Shown piece by piece: positions 1 to 5,420 of a DNA stretch of 10,908 nt (position 1 is its first letter; each line of letters begins with the position of its first letter). This DNA comes from Pseudomonadota bacterium. Lineage in GTDB: Bacteria; Pseudomonadota; Alphaproteobacteria; Rhizobiales; Devosiaceae. The translations under genes were made by a program, and so were the position numbers. The stretch covers positions 1-10,908 of the forward strand of contig JAEZBF010000414.1 in assembly GCA_023427545.1 (NCBI GenBank). The letters run 5' to 3'. Below the pieces are notes generated by a model, which saw nothing but the letters and a program-made list of their open reading frames with translations, was not told the origin of the DNA and made no database searches.

Positions 1-9
1 CGCAACCGC

Positions 10-510
10 TCAGCCGGTGAAATCGCGCTTTCCGACTGGCACGCCGTTGTGCCGCAGAATGTCGTAGGCGGTGGTCACGTGGAAATAGAAGTTGGGATAG
101 ACGTTGTTGAGCAGGTAGTCCCGCCCAACGACGAGCACATCCTCCCCACGCTGCTTGAGCGGGATCTGCTTGTCCTCGGTGCCGGCGAACTCGGTCTCGG
201 CGAATGTCGCGAGGTAATCGATCGCCTTGCGGATACGCCCCTTCAGATCCTCGATGCTCTTCTCTTCGTCAGGCCACGACGGCGCCGTCTTGCCGGTCAG
301 CCTTGAAACCGCGAACTTGGCGCGATCCGTCGCGCTCTGCACCTGGAACGAAAGCGGGTGCATGTCCGGCGCCAGCCGCGAGGTTACCAGCACGTCGGGA
401 TTGAACTTGCGCTCCCGTGCATAGGACTCCGCCTTGTCGAGCAGCGCGAGGAGGTTGTTGAGCATGCGCGTAAAGACCGGCACGGTGGCCGTGTACATCG
501 TCAGCGTCAT
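10..510 (-). CDS. DUF1993 family protein (DinB-like four-helix fold)
   Basis: This is a 166-residue protein of the DUF1993 family, whose biochemical role is unknown. The family is placed in the DinB-like superfamily of small helical, often metal-binding proteins. The sequence shows the family's usual layout: an N-terminal MTLTMYTATVPVF segment, an LAPDMHPL motif at residues 46-53, and the C-terminal block FYFHVTTAYDILRHNG at 141-156 followed by KRDF. His51, His144 and His154 are candidate metal ligands, by analogy with DinB proteins. There is no signal peptide or membrane segment, so it is probably cytoplasmic. The open frame continues upstream to about 807, but that extension is arginine- and proline-rich shadow sequence, so I chose the ATG at 510. 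A second in-frame ATG lies at 498. No strong Shine-Dalgarno sequence precedes either. The gene diverges from the secreted-protein gene at 621. Family assignment is firm; function is open. Confidence 0.88.
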   Translation of the reverse strand: MTLTMYTATVPVFTRMLNNLLALLDKAESYARERKFNPDVLVTSRLAPDMHPLSFQVQSATDRAKFAVSRLTGKTAPSWPDEEKSIEDLKGRIRKAIDYLATFAETEFAGTEDKQIPLKQRGEDVLVVGRDYLLNNVYPNFYFHVTTAYDILRHNGVPVGKRDFTG

Positions 511-545
511 TTCGGGAGACTCTCTAGGGGAACAGCAACCTAGGC

Positions 546-574
546 GATATGCGTGTGCCAACTGCAATTGGCAA
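546..574 (-). promoter_or_regulatory. Candidate promoter of the DUF1993 gene
   Basis: Read on the minus strand, TTGCCA (574-569) and CATATC (551-546) are separated by 17 bases. They resemble -35 and -10 elements of a housekeeping sigma-factor promoter and would leave a leader of about 30 bases before the ATG at 510. The -35 element lies in the right arm of the palindrome at 556-573 and overlaps the -35 element proposed for the opposite strand. This is a by-eye match only. Confidence 0.35.
556..573. repeat. 18-bp near-perfect palindrome, operator-like
   Basis: TGCCAACTGCAATTGGCA is symmetric except for one mismatched pair (C562/A567). It is nearly concentric with a perfect 8-bp inverted repeat, CCTAGGCG at 539-546 and CGCCTAGG at 588-595. 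A further CTAGG at 524-528 can pair with CCTAG at 539-543. It sits between two divergent genes and overlaps the best -35 candidates on both strands, as expected of an operator for a dimeric regulator. No regulator gene lies in the window, so the binding protein is unknown. Confidence 0.5.
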
Positions 575-597
575 GTGGCTGTAATCCCGCCTAGGCT
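568..597 (+). promoter_or_regulatory. Candidate promoter of the DUF1176-like gene
   Basis: TTGGCA at 568-573 matches the -35 consensus in five of six positions. TAGGCT at 592-597, 18 bases downstream, is a weak -10. Transcription would begin near 604, some 17 bases before the ATG at 621. The -35 is the right half of the palindrome, and the -10 overlaps the right arm of the outer inverted repeat. Confidence 0.33.
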
Positions 598-620
598 GAG
601 GCACATCACTGGGGGTGCGC

Positions 621-1262
621 ATGAGACTGGTGACAGCGGTGGCGCTTGCGAGCGGGATGATGGCGGGCGCTGTTCACGCCGAAGAACTGGACGATGTGAA
701 CGCGGCCTTCTTCGCAACCTACCCTTGGGAGTGCAACGGCGCCTTCCAGGAAGACGGCAAGCCATTCGAGGAGCCTGCGGTCTACGACCTCCCCTACCGC
801 ATGTCATGGCAGGAGCCGGATGAGCCCGACCGCACGCTCAGGCTCTACCAGTACCAGTGCCTGATCGGCGCCTATAACGTCGGCCACGTCTTCTTCACGG
901 TTACGGAGGACGGAATCCGGGCTCTTCAACTCGCCCAGCCGACGATCAGCACCATCTACGCGCCCGGCGCGGAAGAGGGTGAGGTGAACGACCAGAAGGT
1001 CGAGCAGATCCTGCTGACCGGCATGACCACCTACGTCACCGCCAGCAACGCCGAAGTCGATGCGGCCACCGGCACCATCAAGTCGACGTCCTTTTGGCGC
1101 GGGATAGGCGACGCTTCATCGGCGGCGGAGTGGCGGCTGGTCGACGGTGACTTCAGCCTGGTCCGCTTCGACGTCGATGCGTCGTACGATGGCGAGGTCA
1201 ACCCGACCACCATCTGGGACACCACGGAAGCTCTCGCATCAGCCGCGGCCCACCGGAAATGA
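621..1262 (+). CDS. Secreted DUF1176-like protein
   Basis: This 213-residue protein has a clear Sec signal peptide: MRLVTAVALASGMMAGAVHA with a likely cleavage after residue 20, before EELDD. The mature part is probably periplasmic. The segment CLIGAYNVGHVFF (80-92) and the later GIGDASSAAEWRLVDGDFSLV (151-171) resemble the C-terminal half of DUF1176 proteins, which typically carry a Cys-x-x-GAYN motif and a GxGDCG...W.WdG block. The second cysteine of that pattern is alanine here, and the usual N-terminal half is missing. Cys38 and Cys80 are the only mature cysteines and could pair. I chose ATG 621 over the in-frame GTG at 615 because GGGGG at 611-615 then serves as a ribosome binding site at a sensible distance. 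A strong hairpin follows the stop codon. Function is unknown; the family link is a motif-level judgement and a lineage-specific hypothetical protein is the alternative. Confidence 0.72.
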   Translation: MRLVTAVALASGMMAGAVHAEELDDVNAAFFATYPWECNGAFQEDGKPFEEPAVYDLPYRMSWQEPDEPDRTLRLYQYQCLIGAYNVGHVFFTVTEDGIRALQLAQPTISTIYAPGAEEGEVNDQKVEQILLTGMTTYVTASNAEVDAATGTIKSTSFWRGIGDASSAAEWRLVDGDFSLVRFDVDASYDGEVNPTTIWDTTEALASAAAHRK

Positions 1263-1267
1263 CAAGA

Positions 1268-1295
1268 CCGCCCGCATCGTTTCCGGTGCGGGCGG
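1268..1295 (+). terminator. Strong hairpin after the DUF1176-like gene
   Basis: CCGCCCGCA (1268-1276) pairs perfectly with TGCGGGCGG (1287-1295). The stem extends inward by a T-G wobble, C-G and G-C to a four-base TTTC loop, giving a 12-pair stem that begins five bases after the stop codon. No T-run follows, so it is either a terminator lacking a U-tract, as is common in GC-rich bacteria, or an mRNA 3'-end stabiliser. Confidence 0.6.
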
Positions 1296-1376
1296 CCTGG
1301 AGTAGCTCCTGCCGCAGTTGAGGGCTTGGGGGCAGCGGCAGGTTCGCTCCTCTGCGTCCACCGGTGCATGGGTCGT

Positions 1377-1404
1377 TTGCAGTAGTCCGATGAACTGCTA
1401 TGTA
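1377..1404 (+). promoter_or_regulatory. Candidate amn promoter
   Basis: TTGCAG at 1377-1382 and TATGTA at 1399-1404 are spaced by 16 bases in the locally less GC-rich part of the gap upstream of amn. If used, transcription would start around 1411 and give a leader of about 170 bases. The match is partial, and other start sites in this 321-base gap are possible. Confidence 0.28.
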
Positions 1405-1583
1405 CATTGGACCTTCCAACCGCCGGGAAAAGACCCTCTCACCGCAAGGTGATAATTGTGACAGCCTCTTCATGTTGGCGCTGCCAGGGGCTGGCCAGCC
1501 CGGTTGCCGCAGGCCGGCAAAGGCCCTAAGACACGTCCGCAAAGCCGCGTCCGGGGCGGACTGCGGCGTTGCATGGGACATCA
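1405..1583 (+). other. Hairpin-rich leader region upstream of amn
   Basis: No convincing gene lies between 1263 and 1583. The 3' part holds several inverted repeats: TCACC-GCAA-GGTGA at 1439-1452 (a GNRA-type tetraloop hairpin), the perfect 14-bp palindrome GGGCTGGCCAGCCC at 1488-1501, TTGCCG/CGGCAA at 1504-1520, and GCCGCGTCCG-GGG-CGGAC-t-GCGGC at 1544-1567, a ten-pair stem with one bulged T ending 16 bases before the ATG. GTCCGC at 1535-1540 can compete for GCGGAC at 1556-1561. I do not recognise a known riboswitch class. A structured leader is inferred; in GC-rich DNA some of these repeats may be chance. Confidence 0.3.
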
Positions 1584-3059
1584 ATGGACATCATTTCCCC
1601 GGAGCCGGCAGCGCAGAAGGCCTTCAAGGATCCTGACGCGGCCTGGGCCTACGTCTCCGAAATCTATGAACGCAACACCGAGTTCATCCGCAAGCACCTG
1701 ATCGGCCTCTCGCGCGGCGTCGTTCCGAAGGGACGCGTGCGCGCCTTCTACCCCGAGGTGCAGGTCACCTCGCGAAGCTACGGCAAGACGGATTCCACAC
1801 TGGCATATGGCTATCTGCATACGCCCGGCGTCTATCGCACCACGATCACCGCGCCGCAGCTGTTCAAGACCTACCTGCTCGAGCAGTTCCGCGTGATCCT
1901 GCAGAACCACGGCGGCGCCATCGAGGTCGGGGAGTCGGCGACGCGTATCCCCATCCACTTCGCTCTCGGCGCCAACGAGCGGATCGATGGCGAAGCGATC
2001 AACACGCTGCCCATACCGCTGCGCGACCTCTTCGATGTGCCGGACCTGCAGGACACCGACGACGAGATCGCCAACGGGACCTTCGTGCCGCCGCCGGGAG
2101 GGCCCTACCCGCTCGCGCATTTCACCGCGCCGCGAGTGGACTACTCGCTCTATCGGCTGAGCCACTACACCGGCACCGATGCCGAGCATTTCCAGAACTT
2201 CGTGATCTTCACGAACTATGCCTTCTACGTCGATGAGTTCTGCCGGCTGGCGCTCCAGTACATGGCGGAAGGCCACCCCGACTACGAGGCGTTCGTCGAG
2301 CCCGGCGGGCACATCACGCACAACACGCGTCTCGGTGGCGGCTCCACCGGAACGCGCTCACCCCGCACGCCCCAGATGCCGGCTTATCACCTCAAGATGG
2401 GCCGGAGCCGCGGCATCACCTTCGTGAACATCGGGGTCGGTCCAAGCAACGCCAAGACCATCACGGACCACATCGCGGTGCTTCGGCCGCACGCCTGGAT
2501 CATGCTTGGCCACTGCGCCGGCCTGAGGAACAGCCAGGAGCTCGGCGATTACGTCCTCGCTCACGCCTACCTTCGGGAAGACCACGTGCTCGACGCCGAC
2601 CTGCCGGTGACGGTGCCGATCCCCGCGCTGGCCGAAGTGCAGGTGGCGCTCGAGCAGGCGGTCGCCGAGATCACCCACATGCAGGGCATAGAAACCAAGC
2701 GCATCATGCGGACCGGAACGGTGGCGACCTTCGACAACCGCAACTGGGAGCTACGCGACCAGGCGGAGATTACCAAGCAGCTCAGCCAGTCGCGGGCGGT
2801 CGCACTGGACATGGAGAGCGCTACCATCGCGGCGAACGGTTTCCGCTTCCGTGTTCCTTACGGCACGCTGCTGTGCGTTTCCGACAAGCCACTGCACGGC
2901 GAACTGAAGCTGCCCGGAATGGCGAGCGAGTTCTATCGCACGCAGGTCGGCCGCCATCTCCTGATCGGCCTGCGCGCCATGGAGATCCTCCGCGATCAGC
3001 CTCCGCATAAGCTGCACTCGCGCAAGCTGCGCAGCTTCGCGGAGCCGGCCTTCCAGTAG
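1584..3059 (+). CDS. amn: AMP nucleosidase
   Basis: AMP nucleosidase (EC 3.2.2.4) hydrolyses AMP to adenine and ribose 5-phosphate in the cytoplasm, trimming the adenylate pool and feeding purine salvage. The 491-residue length fits the family. An N-terminal AMP-nucleosidase domain occupies about residues 10-190. A C-terminal nucleoside-phosphorylase-like domain runs from about 265 to 470. The latter shows VNIGVGPSNAKTITDHIAVLRP (281-302), the MLGHCAGLR motif (307-315), the nucleoside-binding ALDMES segment (407-412) and SDKPLHGE (433-440), whose Asp434 is the expected catalytic acid. I chose ATG 1584, with a weak GGGA (1575-1578) ahead of it; an in-frame TTG at 1569 would add five residues and falls just after the last leader hairpin. 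The gene converges on maeB, with six bases between the stops. The stretch upstream suggests post-transcriptional control, but that is inference. Identity is firm. Confidence 0.96.
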   Translation: MDIISPEPAAQKAFKDPDAAWAYVSEIYERNTEFIRKHLIGLSRGVVPKGRVRAFYPEVQVTSRSYGKTDSTLAYGYLHTPGVYRTTITAPQLFKTYLLEQFRVILQNHGGAIEVGESATRIPIHFALGANERIDGEAINTLPIPLRDLFDVPDLQDTDDEIANGTFVPPPGGPYPLAHFTAPRVDYSLYRLSHYTGTDAEHFQNFVIFTNYAFYVDEFCRLALQYMAEGHPDYEAFVEPGGHITHNTRLGGGSTGTRSPRTPQMPAYHLKMGRSRGITFVNIGVGPSNAKTITDHIAVLRPHAWIMLGHCAGLRNSQELGDYVLAHAYLREDHVLDADLPVTVPIPALAEVQVALEQAVAEITHMQGIETKRIMRTGTVATFDNRNWELRDQAEITKQLSQSRAVALDMESATIAANGFRFRVPYGTLLCVSDKPLHGELKLPGMASEFYRTQVGRHLLIGLRAMEILRDQPPHKLHSRKLRSFAEPAFQ

Positions 3060-3067
3060 GCGAAGCT
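3033..3067. terminator. Inverted repeat spanning the amn and maeB stop codons
   Basis: AGCTTCGC (3033-3040) pairs perfectly with GCGAAGCT (3060-3067). GGAG (3041-3044) can continue the stem with TTCC (3051-3054) after a five-base bulge. The repeat takes in the amn stop (3057-3059) and overlaps the maeB stop (3066-3068), so transcripts from both strands can form it. There is no T-run on either side. A shared bidirectional terminator is plausible but unproven. Confidence 0.35.
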
Positions 3068-5351
3068 AGCCCGCCAGTGTCATGGCCTCGCTCGCCGCGA
3101 TGGCCGCCATGTTGACGATCCCGCGGCTGGTCACGCTGGGCGCGAGGATGTGCGCCGGGGCCCTCGTCCCCATCAGAATCGGCCCAACGGCCAAGGCGTT
3201 GTTCATCTCCTTGAGCAGCGTCATTGAGAGGTTGGCCGAGTCGAGGTTGGGGAAGATCAGCAGGTTGGCTTCGCCGCGCAGCACCCCATCTGGGATGTAG
3301 CGCTCGCGCAGGTCCTGGTTGAGTGCCAGGTCACCCTGCATCTCACCCTCGACGATCAGGTCGGGCGCGACGGTCTTCAGCTTCTGATAGGCCTCGCGCA
3401 TCTTGAAGGCGCTGTCGCCATCACGCGAGCCGAAGTTCGAATAGCTGAGCAGCGCAACCCTCGCCTCGATGTTGAAGCGGCGCAGGTGATCCCGCGCCTG
3501 AAGGGCGATGCCGACGATCTCGTCGGCCGTCGGATCGACGTTGACGTACGTGTCGGTGAGGAAGAACGCACCGCGCGGCATGATCAGCATGCTGAGCGCG
3601 GACGGCAGTTTCACCCCGTCGGCCAGACCGATCACGGAAGCTATGTCACGGGCGTGCTTGATGAATCGCCCCTGCAATCCGCAAATCAACGCGTCGGCCT
3701 CCCCGCGCTTGACCGCGAGTGCGCCGATCACGGTTGTATTGGTGCGCACGATGGTCCGTGCCGTTTCCGGGGTTACTCCGCTGCGGCCGACCAGCGAATG
3801 GAACAGCGCGACGTAGTCGCGATAACGCGGATCGTCCTCGGGGTTGATGACCTCGAAGTCGCGGCCAGGCTTCAGGCTCAGGCCGAAGCGCGCGATGCGC
3901 TGCTCGATCACCGCCGGGCGTCCGATCAGAGTGGGAACGGCGATCCGTTCCTCCATGATGACCTGCGCGGCCCGCAGCACCCGCTCCTCTTCGCCATCGG
4001 CGAAGGCAATGCGCTGCCCCCTGCCCCGCACTTGGTCGATGATCGGCTTCATCACCAGGCCGGAGCGGAACACGAAGCGGTTCAGCGTGTGGCGGTAGGC
4101 TTCGAAATCCGCGATCGGACGGCGAGCCACCCCGGACTCCATCGCCGCACGCGCGACAGCCGGAGCGATGCGCAGGATCAGTCGCTGGTCGAACGGATTT
4201 GGAATGAGGTACTCGCGCCCGAACGTGCTGACGCCCCCGGTCGCCGATGCTTCGAGTGCCGGCTCGTGCGCGAGCTGCGCGATCGCATTCGCGGCGGCGA
4301 GCTTCATCTCCTCGTTGATCGTGGTGGCGCCAACGTCGAGTGCCCCGCGGAAAATGAAGGGGAAGCAGAGGACGTTGTTGACCTGGTTGGGATAGTCGGA
4401 CCGGCCGGTGCAGATCATCGCGTCCGGGCGTGCCGCCAGCGCCAGTTCCGGCATGATCTCCGGAATGGGGTTGCTGAGCGCCAGGATCAGCGGATCGGGG
4501 CCCATGTGCTCGAGCATCTCGGGCCTGAGCGCGCCGGCGGCCGAAAGGCCCAGGTAGATGTCCGCGCCGGGCATGACATCGGCCAGAGTCTCCGCCTCGG
4601 TTTCCTGGGCGAATGCGGCACGCCAGCGGTCGGCATTGTCCGAACGCCGCGTCGTGACCAGGCCCTCGCGGTCGCCGACCCAGATGTTCTCACGCCTGGC
4701 ACCGACGGCCATCAGCATGTTCAGACAGGCGATGGCGGCTGCACCCGCTCCGGAGGTCGCGATCTTGACGGTCGCGATGTCCTTGCCGACGAGCTTTAGG
4801 TAGTTGATCACCGCGGCAGCGACGATGATCGCGGTGCCGTGCTGGTCGTCGTGGAATACCGGGATGTTCATCCGCGCCCGGAGAGCTTCCTCAACCTCGA
4901 AACAGTCCGGCGCGCGGATGTCCTCGAGGTTGATGCCGCCGAACGTCGGCTCGAGCGGCGCAATCACCTCGATCAGGCGCTTGGGGTCGCGTTCCTCGAT
5001 CTCGATGTCGATGGCGTCGATCCCGGCGAATTTCTTGAAGAGGACGGCCTTGCCTTCCATCACCGGCTTTCCGGCCAGCGCGCCGATGGCGCCGAGTCCG
5101 AGCACGGCGGTGCCGTTGGAGATGACGGCGACGAGGTTGCCGCGCGAGGTGTAGCGGAAGGCATCATCTGGATTGGCCGCGATGGCCTCGCATGGCGCGG
5201 CGACGCCCGGCGAATAGGCGAGCGAGAGATCTCGCTGATTCCCCAGCGGCTTGATCGCCTGGATCTCCAGCTTGCCGGGTCGCGGGAACTCGTGAAAGTG
5301 GAGTGCGGCCTCCTGCAAGGCGCGGCGCTGCTCGGTCAGTTCGGACGACAT
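3066..5351 (-). CDS. maeB: NADP-dependent malic enzyme, MaeB type with phosphotransacetylase-like domain
   Basis: This enzyme decarboxylates malate oxidatively to pyruvate and CO2, supplying NADPH and linking the TCA cycle to C3 metabolism (EC 1.1.1.40). The 761-residue length matches the large hybrid bacterial MaeB enzymes. The malic domain shows LAYSPGVA (44-51), SNGTAVLGLGAIG (78-90), GKAVLFKKF (100-108), EDIRAPDCFEVE (143-154) and the metal-binding FHDDQHGTA (166-174). The cofactor domain shows GAGAAAIA (201-208), SNPIPE (293-298) and CTGRSDYPNQVNNVLCFPF (314-332). From about residue 440 to the end is a phosphotransacetylase-like domain, which in this family is regulatory and binds acetyl-CoA instead of catalysing acetyl transfer. 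The minus-strand ATG at 5351 is preceded by AGAGAGGGGGA (5366-5356), a good ribosome binding site. It lies 69 bases after the EAL gene on the same strand and may be read through from it. NADP preference is inferred from family, not from a residue I can see. Confidence 0.97.
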   Translation of the reverse strand: MSSELTEQRRALQEAALHFHEFPRPGKLEIQAIKPLGNQRDLSLAYSPGVAAPCEAIAANPDDAFRYTSRGNLVAVISNGTAVLGLGAIGALAGKPVMEGKAVLFKKFAGIDAIDIEIEERDPKRLIEVIAPLEPTFGGINLEDIRAPDCFEVEEALRARMNIPVFHDDQHGTAIIVAAAVINYLKLVGKDIATVKIATSGAGAAAIACLNMLMAVGARRENIWVGDREGLVTTRRSDNADRWRAAFAQETEAETLADVMPGADIYLGLSAAGALRPEMLEHMGPDPLILALSNPIPEIMPELALAARPDAMICTGRSDYPNQVNNVLCFPFIFRGALDVGATTINEEMKLAAANAIAQLAHEPALEASATGGVSTFGREYLIPNPFDQRLILRIAPAVARAAMESGVARRPIADFEAYRHTLNRFVFRSGLVMKPIIDQVRGRGQRIAFADGEEERVLRAAQVIMEERIAVPTLIGRPAVIEQRIARFGLSLKPGRDFEVINPEDDPRYRDYVALFHSLVGRSGVTPETARTIVRTNTTVIGALAVKRGEADALICGLQGRFIKHARDIASVIGLADGVKLPSALSMLIMPRGAFFLTDTYVNVDPTADEIVGIALQARDHLRRFNIEARVALLSYSNFGSRDGDSAFKMREAYQKLKTVAPDLIVEGEMQGDLALNQDLRERYIPDGVLRGEANLLIFPNLDSANLSMTLLKEMNNALAVGPILMGTRAPAHILAPSVTSRGIVNMAAIAASEAMTLAG

Positions 5352-5355
5352 CTGG

Positions 5356-5366
5356 TCCCCCTCTCT
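5356..5366 (-). promoter_or_regulatory. maeB ribosome binding site
   Basis: On the minus strand AGAGAGGGGGA ends four bases before the ATG at 5351, with the GAGG core eight bases away. It is the strongest Shine-Dalgarno-like sequence upstream of the minus-strand genes in the window and supports this start over internal alternatives. Confidence 0.6.
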
Positions 5367-5420
5367 ACGCGGGGGTGTGGTGCCATTATTCCGTCTGGAA
5401 TGGAAGCCGAACGGCGCGGA

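Noticed and set aside
511..807. The N-terminal extension of the DUF1993 frame to about 807
   Set aside because: The extra 99 residues are arginine/proline-rich and overlap the divergent promoter region and the start of a signal-peptide-bearing gene, while the DUF1993 family starts at the MTLTMY segment.
1400..1636. A 78-codon plus-strand open frame (MYIGPSNRR...) upstream of and overlapping amn, considered as a leader peptide or small gene
   Set aside because: It has no Shine-Dalgarno sequence and no coherent composition, overlaps amn in another frame, and runs through the palindromes. I treat the region as non-coding leader.
3486..4799. A 437-codon plus-strand open frame antisense to maeB
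   Set aside because: It is a GC-driven shadow of maeB, with arginine-, aspartate- and glutamate-rich composition and no family signal.
5383..5403. Small inverted repeat ATTCC/GGAAT between the EAL gene and maeB as a terminator or operator
   Set aside because: It has only five pairs with no T-run, and alternative four-to-five-pair stems overlap it. It is too weak to call.
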